Shown: positions 15,379 through 24,452, counted from the first letter of the stretch. The stretch: DNA of 64,000 bases from Micromonospora craniellae (GCF_014764405.1 NZ_CP061725.1:5208001-5272000); one strand, 5' to 3'. Made by a program: numbers and translations. Notes: a model not told the origin generated them from the sequence alone.

Positions 15379-18300
15379 ATGTTCTCGCACCTCCGTCTCG
15401 GACAGACACGGCTCTCCGCCCACGTTGTCGTACTCTCCGCCGTTGTCGCGGTCGGCCTGGCCGGGCTCGCCGCAGTGCCGCTGCTCGCGTCGGCCGCCGA
15501 TCCGCTCCCGGCGCAGACGCCAGCGGGCAGGTATCAGCTCACGGCGTATCCGGACGAGAGCGGTGCGATGAACATGGCGCTGTTGGACGATCAGACCGCC
15601 GAGATCGTCACGGTGAATCCCGACGGTCTGGCGTTCCGGGTCGCGTCGGACGCCGTCACCGAGGTGCCGGCGGATGAGTCGTACGCCTGGCTGGGGGAGG
15701 CGGGCGCGACCGGCTTCACCACCCGGGGGGCCTCCGACCCGGCCGCCGACGGCCTGGTGTTGTCCTTCAGCGCGAACGGTCCCCTCGACTACTACTACGA
15801 CCACCTGATCCCGGCGGGAGCCCAGGTCTCCTTCACGGCGACCGACGTCGTCGGCCCGGGTGCGTTCGCCTACTACCAGACGGCCATGCCCTGGGAGAAT
15901 CCGGACGCCGACGTTCCGATCGGATTCCGCTTCGGCACCGGGGCCCAGCGGGACGGCACACCACAGTCGACCGTTCCGACGGAACTGGATCCCTACAGCT
16001 ACAAGCCGACCCGGTTCCGGTTCGACGCAGCCGGAATGTACTGCCTCACGATGACCGCGCAGACGCCACTGCTCGACGGCGGCACGGCGGCGAGGTCGCT
16101 GTCGATCCGGTTCGCGGTGGGCGACACGACGCCGGCCGACGCCGCATGCGGTTCCGCCGCACCGACCGGCCCGCTGCCCACTCCCAGCGGTTCCGCCGAA
16201 CCGAGCCCGACCGGTTCTCCCAGCCCCAGCCCCAGCCAGCCCACCGACCCGACGGTCGCCGACTGGGTGGTCCGGGAAGGGCACATCGACGCGATCGCCG
16301 CCCAGCTGGACGACGACGGGTTGTCCCTGCGGGCGAAGTACGACGTTCCCCGGGAGGCCCGGCAGGCGTGGATCGAGTACGACGACCTGGTGCTCGCCAC
16401 GCCGGACACCGCCAGGCACACCACCCCGACGGCCTACTCGCCGGGCGACGACTGGAGCTTCATCGCACCGCCCGGCAGCACGTACTGGAACCTCCCGCTC
16501 GACCAGCAGGCGGGCATGCCGTGGGCCGGCCTCAGCACCGAGTCTCCGACCCTTGCCGCCCTCGGGGACAACAGTGTGTTGTGGCGGGTCGATGCCGTCA
16601 CCGGTCCCGGCGGCGCCGCCGCACCCGGGGAGTTCACGCTCTGGCAGGGCGAGCCGCAACGGGGGCAGCAGGCCGTCGACCGGCAGGACCTGCCCGAGGC
16701 GAGCACCCGGCTCGGCCTGCCGGCGGCGCAGTGGGTCCCGTTGCACCGGCACGCGCACTACAACTGGTCCTTCACCGCACCCGGTGTCTACTGCGTGGCG
16801 ATGAGCCTTCGAGCCGAGACGTCGGCCGGGCAGCGCCTGACCGATTCCGAGCAGCTCACCATCGCCGTCGGTGATGCGACCGACGCCAACGCCGTGACCC
16901 CCTGCGGGCGGACGCAGCCCTATCCCGAGGCGGTTCCCGCCAGCCCGACCCCGGTGCCCGGTCACGGTCCGGTCGTGCTCGACGCCGGTGTCACTTCGAT
17001 GGTGAGCACCCTCGACGCGGACGGCCTGAACACCCGGCTCAAGGTCTTCGATGCGGCCGCCGCCGGATGGGGTGCCACCCGCAACCTCGACGAGGTGATC
17101 TTCCACCGTCCCGCAGCCCTCTCCGGCGCCGCGCACCACGTCCCCGGTTTCCCCACCCCGGTGTACGGCTGGTCGCTGCCGGCGACCCGCTGGGACCTCA
17201 CGGGCATACCGCCGCACCAGGTTTCCGGTGACATCCGCTGGTCCCTCGCGGCCCTGGCCGGCCCCGGTGACGTGGCGCTGTCCGCGGGAGAGACACAGCG
17301 CGGGCCGTACGTGTTCAACACCGCCACCGGACACCGCGACCCGTACGCCCTGTGGGCCGGTTCTGCCGGCGGTGCCGCGAACAGCGCCTTGTCCTGGTCG
17401 TTCTCGCGTCCCGGCAAGTACTGCATCACGATGAAGTGGCAGGCCGACCTGCCCGACGGCGGCGGCACCGTCGCCGACACCAGGATCCTCACCTTCGTGG
17501 TCGACGGACCGCTGGACCCGACGACGCGCCGCGACGGCTCCGGGAACTATCCCGGCCCGGCCTTCCGGCATGGCGCGCACACCCTTGCCACCACCTGCGC
17601 CCAGGGCGGTGCGGCGACCACGCCGGAGGAGGTGCCCCTACCCGGAGGCCCGCCGGTCGAGACCCCGTGGGACGTGCCGAACTGGTCCCAAACGGACAGT
17701 GGTGCGGTGATCCTCAACGACGGGCACGTCGATGTCGCCTCGGTCCACCGCGACGGCGAACTCACGACCCGGGTGAAGGACACCACGGTGGAGGGCCTGG
17801 CCAACAAGCCGGCGGACGAGCCGGCCTACTGGCACGACCCCTCCGATGTGGTGCTGCAACTGCTGCCGGAGTCGAAGATGCCGGTGCCGGACGATCCGCG
17901 GTACACCTTCCTCGGGACGCCGGGAAGCTCCGTCTGGAGGCTCCCCCAGACCCAGCAGGCCGGTCTGCTGTGGCCGGGCTGGTCGACCGAGCACCTCGAA
18001 CCGGGCGCCTATCCCGAGGGAATCCGGTGGACGTTGACCGCAGCTCGGGGCCCGGGACACTTCGTCCTCTACACCGGCGGTGGGGTCAGTCCGATCACCC
18101 AGGTCTTCAACTCTGCGGACGGGTCGCCCGACCACTACACGATCCCGCCGGCCACACATGCCCACGGCAACTGGGTGTTCACCGCCGAAGGCGTCTACTG
18201 CCTCGACTTCGAGCGTGCCGTCGGCGAACCGTCGCAGGCTCACTCGTTCACCCTCGCGGTCGCCGTCGGCGAAACCGACCCGCGACTCGTCGACCCGTCC

Positions 18301-19089
18301 CGGTGCGTCGACGCCGGTCCGGGGCGCACCGTACCGGAGCCGCCGAACGCGCCGGCCGCCGATGCACGCGGCGACGCCGTCACCGTCACCTGGACCGCAC
18401 CGGCGGACGGCGGATCCCCCATCACCGGCTACACCGTCCGGCTGCACGGGGGGCAGAGCCCGCTCGTCCAGGAGACCACCGCACAGACCACGGCTACCTT
18501 CACCCGCGTACCCGCTGGCACCTACACCGCCACCGTCGCCGCGAGCAACATGATCGGTACCTCGACATCGTCTGCACCGTCCCCACCGGTCGTGGTGGGG
18601 TCCGGCACCAGCCAGCAGATCATCGTCGCGCTGGACCCGGCGCACGGTGGCCTGCTGATCTCCGTCGACCCCGACGACCGGCAGGTGGTGTTGCCGGAGG
18701 CCGTCCTGGCGCCTTCGGGCGACCGATGGCAGGCCGCCGGGCAACTGCGGCCGGTCACCGTCACCGACACGCGTACGACGGCACCCGGTTGGAACGCCTC
18801 CGGCCAGGTCGGCGACTTCACCTCCGCGAGCGGCCCGGTCAGTGGCACCTATCTCGGTTGGACGCCGCGCGTCCTCACGCAGGCTCCCGGACAGGGGGTG
18901 ACCCCCGGTCCTGCGGTGTCGGGTGCCCTGTCCGGTGGCGCGGGCCTGACGGCTGGCAGCGTCCTCGGGTCGGCGTCATCCGGCGCCGGCCGTGGAAGTG
19001 CCAAGCTGACCGCGGACCTGCAACTGGAGCTGCCCACCGACACCGCTTCGGGTACCTACACCGCCACCGTCACCCTCACCGCCATCTGA
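15379..19089 (+). CDS. Large secreted protein with four surface-anchored repeat modules and an FN3 domain
   Basis: 1,236 residues with a signal peptide (VVLSAVVAVGLAGLAAVPLL, cut near ASAAD). Four homologous modules of about 230-260 residues follow, separated by Pro/Ser-rich linkers such as PSPTGSPSPSPSQP. Modules 2 and 4 open with GHIDAIAAQLDDDG and GHVDVASVHRDGEL. Each module ends with a Y-C beta strand; modules 2 and 4 read HAHYNWSFTAPGVYC and HAHGNWVFTAEGVYC, and modules 1 and 3 keep the MYCLTM and KYCITM end without the HAH. A fibronectin type III domain lies near residues 990-1075 (VTVTWTAPADGGSPITGYTV). The last 150 residues are beta-rich. No LPXTG or TM anchor is seen. The repeated His-x-His and Cys suggest metal contact (inference). 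The start has only a weak TTAGGG ahead. Confidence 0.8.
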   Translation: MFSHLRLGQTRLSAHVVVLSAVVAVGLAGLAAVPLLASAADPLPAQTPAGRYQLTAYPDESGAMNMALLDDQTAEIVTVNPDGLAFRVASDAVTEVPADESYAWLGEAGATGFTTRGASDPAADGLVLSFSANGPLDYYYDHLIPAGAQVSFTATDVVGPGAFAYYQTAMPWENPDADVPIGFRFGTGAQRDGTPQSTVPTELDPYSYKPTRFRFDAAGMYCLTMTAQTPLLDGGTAARSLSIRFAVGDTTPADAACGSAAPTGPLPTPSGSAEPSPTGSPSPSPSQPTDPTVADWVVREGHIDAIAAQLDDDGLSLRAKYDVPREARQAWIEYDDLVLATPDTARHTTPTAYSPGDDWSFIAPPGSTYWNLPLDQQAGMPWAGLSTESPTLAALGDNSVLWRVDAVTGPGGAAAPGEFTLWQGEPQRGQQAVDRQDLPEASTRLGLPAAQWVPLHRHAHYNWSFTAPGVYCVAMSLRAETSAGQRLTDSEQLTIAVGDATDANAVTPCGRTQPYPEAVPASPTPVPGHGPVVLDAGVTSMVSTLDADGLNTRLKVFDAAAAGWGATRNLDEVIFHRPAALSGAAHHVPGFPTPVYGWSLPATRWDLTGIPPHQVSGDIRWSLAALAGPGDVALSAGETQRGPYVFNTATGHRDPYALWAGSAGGAANSALSWSFSRPGKYCITMKWQADLPDGGGTVADTRILTFVVDGPLDPTTRRDGSGNYPGPAFRHGAHTLATTCAQGGAATTPEEVPLPGGPPVETPWDVPNWSQTDSGAVILNDGHVDVASVHRDGELTTRVKDTTVEGLANKPADEPAYWHDPSDVVLQLLPESKMPVPDDPRYTFLGTPGSSVWRLPQTQQAGLLWPGWSTEHLEPGAYPEGIRWTLTAARGPGHFVLYTGGGVSPITQVFNSADGSPDHYTIPPATHAHGNWVFTAEGVYCLDFERAVGEPSQAHSFTLAVAVGETDPRLVDPSRCVDAGPGRTVPEPPNAPAADARGDAVTVTWTAPADGGSPITGYTVRLHGGQSPLVQETTAQTTATFTRVPAGTYTATVAASNMIGTSTSSAPSPPVVVGSGTSQQIIVALDPAHGGLLISVDPDDRQVVLPEAVLAPSGDRWQAAGQLRPVTVTDTRTTAPGWNASGQVGDFTSASGPVSGTYLGWTPRVLTQAPGQGVTPGPAVSGALSGGAGLTAGSVLGSASSGAGRGSAKLTADLQLELPTDTASGTYTATVTLTAI

Positions 19090-19103
19090 CCTGCGACAAT
19101 ATC

Positions 19104-19123
19104 TATAATGAAAACCCTTATCA
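19104..19123 (+). promoter_or_regulatory. Promoter with Zur-like operator for the methyltransferase pair
   Basis: A perfect TATAAT (19104-19109) overlaps TGAAAACCCTTATCA (19109-19123), whose half sites TGAAAAC and TGATAAG form an imperfect 7-1-7 inverted repeat. The layout is nearly identical to 8085-8104. No strong -35 box is evident. It lies 15 nt after the surface-protein stop and 21 nt before ATG 19145. Confidence 0.6.
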
Positions 19124-19144
19124 CTAAGGAGGGGGTGGGTAAGT

Positions 19145-20056
19145 ATGGCTGGAGGTCAGCAGACGCCGGTGACTGACACGGGAGCGGGTCCGGACACCCG
19201 GGGTTATCTGGACTATCTGCTCACGAACCGGAACTTCTCGGCACCCGCCGTGGCCGCCGCGATTGCGGCAATAGAACTGAACGTCCCCAATCGGCCGCTA
19301 CGGGTGCTGGATGCCGGTACGGGAGCGGGCGGTGCATTGCCGGAGTTGATCGCTGCGGTACGGGGGCGAAGCGGGCACGGCGGAACGGTGGTGGCGGTGG
19401 ACGCCGCCGCGCGGGCGGTCGAGGCCGCCGGGCGTCGACTCGACGATCTGGACCTCGACGGGGTGACGGCCGATCTGCGGGTGGGTGACCTGCGTGACGT
19501 GGTGGCCGAGGCCACGGCAGCCGGTGACCGGTTCGACCTGATCTGGTCGTCCGACGTGATCTGGCCAGCCACGTTCGATGATCCTGCCGCCGTGGTGCAG
19601 GCCCTCGCCGAGGCGCTCGTTCCCGGTGGAACGTTGGCGTTGTTCACCTCGAACTACTACCAGTCGATGTTCCTTCCCGGGCACTCGCGGCTGGAGCGGC
19701 TGATCCGGACGGCATCGGAGCTCACCTGGAGGCTGCCCGGCGACGGGCCGACTCATTACGAACGGTTGGGAGCCTGGATGCGAGCCGCTGGCCTGGTCGA
19801 GGTCACCATCGGGGTCCACCCGATCGCCGCCCCGGTCTCCGATCCTGCGGCACGGGCGTTCCTGGAGCAGACCGTGTGGCCGGAGATGCGCCACGCGGTG
19901 TCCTCCAACGGACGTGCCGCAGGCATGAGCGAGACCGACATCGCTCGCGCCGGAGAACTGCTCGATCCCGACAGCTCCGCCTGGGTCGGTAACGACCCGG
20001 ACGGCTATGTCGTCCAGCCCGCCCTGCTGTGGACCGGGCGGAGCACCATCGGATGA
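19145..20056 (+). CDS. Class I SAM-dependent methyltransferase
   Basis: 303 residues from ATG 19145 behind an excellent AAGGAGGGGG. Motif I is RVLDAGTGAGGALPEL, motif II the acidic end of GTVVAVDAAARAVEAAG, and motif IV FDLIWSSDVIWPATFDD. An Asn-Tyr-Tyr segment (LFTSNYYQSMFLPGHSRLE) follows motif V, and the extended C-terminus is probably substrate-binding. The substrate is unknown. The gene is the first of two overlapping methyltransferase genes under a promoter whose operator matches that of the zinc-starvation L32 operon, so a job in metal limitation is inferred, for example modifying a small metal-binding metabolite or a surface component. Confidence 0.82.
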   Translation: MAGGQQTPVTDTGAGPDTRGYLDYLLTNRNFSAPAVAAAIAAIELNVPNRPLRVLDAGTGAGGALPELIAAVRGRSGHGGTVVAVDAAARAVEAAGRRLDDLDLDGVTADLRVGDLRDVVAEATAAGDRFDLIWSSDVIWPATFDDPAAVVQALAEALVPGGTLALFTSNYYQSMFLPGHSRLERLIRTASELTWRLPGDGPTHYERLGAWMRAAGLVEVTIGVHPIAAPVSDPAARAFLEQTVWPEMRHAVSSNGRAAGMSETDIARAGELLDPDSSAWVGNDPDGYVVQPALLWTGRSTIG

Positions 20057-21099
20057 GCGGCGACATCGAGCAACCCCACCAGGAGGCCGAGCGGGGCAGC
20101 GGGCCGGACATCGACGGCACGCAGCACCTGAGCGCGCTCGCCGCTCCCGGGGCCCTGGCTGACTGGCGCCTGGCGCTCTGCTTCGAGACCGCCCACGACG
20201 CCGGCGTACTCGACGGTCTGCCGGCCACCGCCCCGCAGATCGCGGCCGCGAGGCGTCTGGACGAAGCCGCGGTCCGGGCGATCCTGTACGTGCTCGTCGC
20301 CTGGGAGTACGCGACCGTCGACGACAACGGCGTCTTCAGCGTGGGACCGCGTGGCACCGGTCAGCAGGAGCGGGCGGCGTTGGCTCAGCACGGCGCCTGG
20401 ATACGTCGCTGGGCGACGTTGGTGCCCCGTCGCGTGCACGACCGGCAGGCTGCTGCACCGGACGAACCGCCGAGGCCCGATCCGGCGGTGGGCCTGGCGT
20501 TGCTGGAATCGGCCAGTCGCCCCTACCACGGTCCGGTCACGCAGGCCTGCCGGTCGGCGTACGCGGACGGTGTGGCGGCACCGGCGAACATGCGGGTGCT
20601 TGACCTCGGCGGTGGACACGGCGCCTACGCGCTGGAGTTCGCCCGCCACGGTTGTGTCACGACGATGCAGGACCTTCCAGGAGTGATCGACCTCGCCCGG
20701 ACCGATGGACGGTTGGCGAGCGCCGGCGTCGAACTGGTCGCCGGAGACGCATTCGTTGAACTCCCGGCTGGTCCGTTCGATCTCGTCCTGTGCGGGACGT
20801 TGACGAACATCTTCGATATGGCCCGGGTGCGGGACCTCCTCGGGCGGCTGCGAGGGATCCTGGCGTCCGACGGTCAACTCGCCATCGCCACGTGGGTGCG
20901 TGACCGTGGCCCGGTCGGCGCCGCCTTCGGTGTGCAGATGCTCGTCGCCACCCCCGGCGGCGACGCCCACAGCGAGGACGACTACCGAGCCGCGCTGGGC
21001 GATGCCGGCTACTCCGACATCCGGGTGACCGAGCACGGCGACCCGCCGCTCGCCCTGATTCTCGCCCGGTGCGGCGAAGTCCTGCACGCCCGCTCCTGA
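20053..21099 (+). CDS. O-methyltransferase family 2-like enzyme
   Basis: 348 residues starting at ATG 20053, overlapping the previous stop by 4 nt (ATGA). The layout is that of small-molecule O-methyltransferases: an N-terminal winged-helix dimerisation domain (LDGLPATAPQIAAARRLDEA, then AILYVLVAWEYATVDDNGVFSVG) and a C-terminal Rossmann domain with motif I RVLDLGGGHGAYALEFARHG and MQDLPGVIDLA, the family's D-L-P-x-V signature. The usual catalytic His region is less clear (LVLCGTLTNIFDMARVRDLL where many members have H-x-x-H-D/N). Members methylate hydroxyls on polyketides, phenols or related metabolites. Coupling with the first methyltransferase implies two methylations on one pathway (inference). 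Confidence 0.82.
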   Translation: MSGDIEQPHQEAERGSGPDIDGTQHLSALAAPGALADWRLALCFETAHDAGVLDGLPATAPQIAAARRLDEAAVRAILYVLVAWEYATVDDNGVFSVGPRGTGQQERAALAQHGAWIRRWATLVPRRVHDRQAAAPDEPPRPDPAVGLALLESASRPYHGPVTQACRSAYADGVAAPANMRVLDLGGGHGAYALEFARHGCVTTMQDLPGVIDLARTDGRLASAGVELVAGDAFVELPAGPFDLVLCGTLTNIFDMARVRDLLGRLRGILASDGQLAIATWVRDRGPVGAAFGVQMLVATPGGDAHSEDDYRAALGDAGYSDIRVTEHGDPPLALILARCGEVLHARS

Positions 21100-21180
21100 G
21101 CGGGAGGAAGCGACCTGGCCCGGCCGAGGCTGGACGCGCGGAACGACGGGTGCGGCGTGGCTTCCGGGAGACGGATCCGC

Positions 21181-21217
21181 CGCCGGTGACGGGGCCACAT
21201 TGGCCCCGTCACCGGCG
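21181..21217. terminator. Bidirectional terminator hairpin
   Basis: A 17-bp perfect stem (CGCCGGTGACGGGGCCA and complement) with a CAT loop, located between the convergent methyltransferase operon and the betaine transporter operon. Confidence 0.75.
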
Positions 21218-21238
21218 ACGGTGTCGCTCAGTGCCCGG

Positions 21239-22150
21239 TCAGGAGGTGGCAGCGTCGAGCGTGCCGGCGTAGTCCGGGTTGGCCTTCAGCCACTCCTCTA
21301 CGGCCTTCTCCTCGTCGTTCTGGTGCACGTTGAACATCAGATCTTCCAGCGAGCCGAGCTGCTGGTTGTCCATCTTGAACTTCTTCAGCATCTCGGCGAC
21401 CTCGGGGAAGTCCGCGCTGAAGCCCTGACGGGCCAGGGTGTTGACCTCTTCGGTTCCGCCGAGTGTGCCCTTCGGGTCCGCCAGGTCCTTCAGCTGGTAG
21501 TTCGCGTAGGCCCAGTGCGGGTGCCACAGGGTCACCACGATCGGCTTCTGCTCCTTGATCGCGCCGTCCAGCGCGGCCAGCATGGCCGGGGTCGACGAGG
21601 TCTTCAGGCTCAGCTTGCCGGTCAGACCGTACTCCGGGATGACCTTGTCCTGGGTGGCGGCGGTCAGGCCGGCGCCGGGCTCGATGCCGATGATCTCGCC
21701 GTTGAAGGTGTCGGCCTTGTCGGCCAGGTCCTCCAGCGAGTTGACGTCGCTGACGTACTCGGGCACGGCGATGCTCAGTTTGGCGTTGTCGTACCAGACG
21801 CCGAGCTTCTCCAGGTTGTCGCCGTACTCCTTCATGTAGTCGGCGTGCGTCTGCGGCAGCCAACTGTCGAGGAAGAGGTCGATGTCGCCCGTCGCGAGAC
21901 CCTGGTAGACGATCCCCGCCTCGACGTTCTTGAGCTCGACCTCGTAGCCCTTCTCCTCCAGCAGGTTCTTCCAGAGGTACGAGGCGGCGATGGCTTCGTC
22001 CCAGGACATGTAGCCAATGGTGATCTTCTTGTTGTCGCCGCCGGAGCCGCCGGCCGAATCGTCGGAGTCGCCGCAGGCCGCGGCACCGGTCAGCGCCAGG
22101 GCGGCGGTGGCCGCCAGCGCGACCCGGCGCACCAGTTTACTGCTCCACAT
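21239..22150 (-). CDS. Glycine betaine/choline ABC transporter, substrate-binding lipoprotein
   Basis: 303 residues from ATG 22150. The signal peptide ends in the lipobox LTGAAAC, so the mature protein is lipid-anchored outside the membrane. Aromatic residues that cage quaternary ammonium groups in ProX/OpuAC are present in GYMSWDEAIAASYLW, LFLDSWLP and TLWHPHWAYANY. It is the last gene of a three-gene leftward operon with the permease and ATPase. Role: uptake of glycine betaine or a related osmoprotectant. The exact ligand is not determinable. Confidence 0.93.
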   Translation of the reverse strand: MWSSKLVRRVALAATAALALTGAAACGDSDDSAGGSGGDNKKITIGYMSWDEAIAASYLWKNLLEEKGYEVELKNVEAGIVYQGLATGDIDLFLDSWLPQTHADYMKEYGDNLEKLGVWYDNAKLSIAVPEYVSDVNSLEDLADKADTFNGEIIGIEPGAGLTAATQDKVIPEYGLTGKLSLKTSSTPAMLAALDGAIKEQKPIVVTLWHPHWAYANYQLKDLADPKGTLGGTEEVNTLARQGFSADFPEVAEMLKKFKMDNQQLGSLEDLMFNVHQNDEEKAVEEWLKANPDYAGTLDAATS

Positions 22151-22248
22151 GTGGAGTTTCCTTCCTCGTTGCTCTGCACCGGCGGAACTCGCGGTAGCGA
22201 GGCAGGGCACCGGCGACGAGACTTCCCTGCGTGGGTCAGGACGGGGGA

Positions 22249-23136
22249 TCAGGCTCGTTGCATGGCGCGTTGCGCCTTCGCGGACGCGGTACGCGCGCCG
22301 ATCGAATCGGTGAGGCGGTCGAGCACCACCGCCAGGATCACCACGGCGATGCCGCCCTCGAAGCCTGCGCCGACCTGGACTCGGGCGAGTGCCGTCATGA
22401 TCACCTCACCGAGACCGCCGGCACCGACCATCCCCGCGATGACGACCATCGACAGCGCCAGCATGATGACCTGGTTGACGCCGGTCATGATGGTGGGCAG
22501 GGCCAGTGGCAGTTTGGTGCGCAGCAGGATCTTCCACGGCGAGGCGCCGAACGCCTCACCGGCCTCGATGACCTCGCGGTCGACCTGGCGCAGGCCCAAC
22601 TCGGTCAGGCGTACCCCGGGCGGCATGCTGAACACCACGGTGGCCAGCACGCCGGGCACGGCACCGACACCGAAGTAGAAGATGGCCGGGATCAGGTAGA
22701 CGAATGCGGGCATCGTCTGCATCAGGTCGAGCACCGGTCGGATGATTGCCGAGGCGCGGCGGTTCTCCGCGATGAAGATGCCCGTCGGCACGGCGAGCAG
22801 CAGGGCGAGTCCGCTGGCCACCAGGACCAGCGCCAGGGTGCTCATGGTCTGGTCCCAGATCGGCATCCCGGCCACCATGCCGAGTCCGAGCGCGGTGCCG
22901 AGGGCGAACTTCCAGCCTCGCAGCCACCAGCCGAGGCCAGCGAAGATCAGCACCATGACGATCGCCGGGGGCGCGGTCAGCAGGTCCACCAGCGGCTCGA
23001 CCAGCGCGTCGACGGTGGCGGCGATGCCGTCGAAGACAGCGGACAGATGCTCTCTCGACCAGTCGACGGCGGTTTTGAACGCGTCGCCGATCCGGATGTA
23101 CGGCAGCATGTCGTCGAGACTGTCGGCGTGGTTCAT
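22249..23136 (-). CDS. Glycine betaine/choline ABC transporter permease (ProW/OpuAB type)
   Basis: 295 residues. Six to seven membrane helices, with the permease EAA loop at GVRLTELGLRQVDREVIEAGEAFGASPWK. A long N-terminal cytosolic helix (SREHLSAVFDGIAATVDALV) is typical of ProW-type subunits. The start ATG overlaps the ATPase stop by 4 nt. With a single permease the complex would be a homodimer. A gap of 98 nt separates it from the binding-protein gene, allowing differential expression. Confidence 0.93.
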   Translation of the reverse strand: MNHADSLDDMLPYIRIGDAFKTAVDWSREHLSAVFDGIAATVDALVEPLVDLLTAPPAIVMVLIFAGLGWWLRGWKFALGTALGLGMVAGMPIWDQTMSTLALVLVASGLALLLAVPTGIFIAENRRASAIIRPVLDLMQTMPAFVYLIPAIFYFGVGAVPGVLATVVFSMPPGVRLTELGLRQVDREVIEAGEAFGASPWKILLRTKLPLALPTIMTGVNQVIMLALSMVVIAGMVGAGGLGEVIMTALARVQVGAGFEGGIAVVILAVVLDRLTDSIGARTASAKAQRAMQRA

Positions 23137-24452
23137 GCGGGCTCTCCCGTGAGGCGGCCCGACGGCTCGGCAACCACCTGGACCGGTACCGGCGCGGTGT
23201 CGCTTCCGGTCGGCGTCGTGTCGGCCGGCTCCGGCGTGGCGGTGTGCTCGCTTGCATCAGCGCTGATGCTGCCCAGGGCGCTCAGCAGCGTGACCCGCGG
23301 AATCACGCCGGCGAGCCGCCCGGCCGCGTCGACCACGGCGACAGGTGCCGGGCTCTCGGCGCAGGGCGCGAAGATGTCGGCCACCGGCGTGGTGTCGTCG
23401 ACCTTCCGAGCGTACCCGGTCGACACGATCTCCTGGAGGTTCGTCAGCCCGTCCCGGACTGCCCGGGTGGCGTCGTCGGCGGTCACGGTGCCCAGGTACC
23501 GCTTGTCGCGGCCGGTGATGTAGACGGCTGACGTCTGGGTCTCGCGCAGCACGCGGGCGGCCACCCGCGGGCCGGAGTTCACGTCCACGACGCCGAGCGG
23601 CCGCTCCATGACCGCCGACGCGGTGAGGATCCTGGTCCGGTCGACATCGGCGACGAACTGGGCGACGTAGTCGTTGGACGGGTCGGTGAGGATCTCCTCG
23701 GCGGTGCCGATCTGGACGATCCGGCCGGCGCGCATGACCGCGATGCGGTCGCCGAGGCGCATCGCCTCGTTGAGGTCATGCGTGATGAACACGATCGTCT
23801 TGCCGAGCTCGGCCTGTAGTTCGAGAAGCTGGTCCTGCACCTCGCGGCGGATGAGCGGATCGAGCGCGGAGAAGGCCTCGTCCATGAGCATGATGTCGGT
23901 GCCGGCGGCGAGCGCGCGGGCCAGGCCGACCCGCTGGCGCATGCCGCCGGACAGTTCCTGCGGCAGCTTGTCCGCGCAGTGGTCCAGGCCGACCATCCGC
24001 AGCGCCTGCAGTGCCCTCTCCCGGCGTTCGGCACGAGGCATGCCCGCGACCTCCAGCGCGTAGCTGGCGTTGTCCAACACCGACCGGTGTGGCTGGAGCG
24101 CGAAGTGCTGGAAGACCATGCTGATCTTCTCGCGGCGTAGCTTGCGCAGTGCGGCGGGCTTGAGCGTGGTGATGTCGACTCCGTCGACCTCCACCGTGCC
24201 GTGCGTGGGGGGCAGCAGTCCGTTGAGCATCCGGATCAGGGTGGACTTCCCCGAGCCGGACAGACCCATGACCACGAAGATCTCGCCGCGTCTGACCTCG
24301 AAGTTCGCGTCGACGACTGCGGCCGTGACCGGCAGCCCGGCCAGCTTCTCGTCCCGGCCTGCGCTGTTCCTGAGGATTTCCATCGCCTTGTCGGCGCGGT
24401 TCCCGTAGACCTTGTACAGGGAGTTCACTCTGAGTGCGGACACGGTCTCCAT
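23133..24452 (-). CDS. Glycine betaine/choline ABC transporter ATPase with CBS domains (ProV/OpuAA type)
   Basis: 439 residues. Walker A GLSGSGKST, Q-loop MVFQHFALQPHRSV, signature LSGGMRQRVGLARALA and Walker B IMLMDEAFSALDP are all present. The C-terminus carries two CBS motifs (from about residue 285, RVLRETQTSAVYITGRDKRY and PVADIFAPCAESPAPVAVVD), which sense ionic strength in OpuA. An acidic-Pro-Thr tail of about 40 residues is an extension. Start ATG 24452 has no strong Shine-Dalgarno; the operon promoter should lie in the long upstream gap. Confidence 0.93.
   Translation of the reverse strand: METVSALRVNSLYKVYGNRADKAMEILRNSAGRDEKLAGLPVTAAVVDANFEVRRGEIFVVMGLSGSGKSTLIRMLNGLLPPTHGTVEVDGVDITTLKPAALRKLRREKISMVFQHFALQPHRSVLDNASYALEVAGMPRAERRERALQALRMVGLDHCADKLPQELSGGMRQRVGLARALAAGTDIMLMDEAFSALDPLIRREVQDQLLELQAELGKTIVFITHDLNEAMRLGDRIAVMRAGRIVQIGTAEEILTDPSNDYVAQFVADVDRTRILTASAVMERPLGVVDVNSGPRVAARVLRETQTSAVYITGRDKRYLGTVTADDATRAVRDGLTNLQEIVSTGYARKVDDTTPVADIFAPCAESPAPVAVVDAAGRLAGVIPRVTLLSALGSISADASEHTATPEPADTTPTGSDTAPVPVQVVAEPSGRLTGEPA

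Noticed and set aside
15292..17580. Long open frame on the minus strand (762 codons) opposite the surface protein
   Set aside because: Low-complexity Arg/Gly/Val-rich translation with no motif; the plus-strand frame has a signal peptide and repeated domains. It is a GC-bias shadow.
18600..19089. Possible sortase or TM anchor at the end of the large surface protein
   Set aside because: The C-terminus is beta-rich with no LPXTG, no hydrophobic helix and no basic tail.
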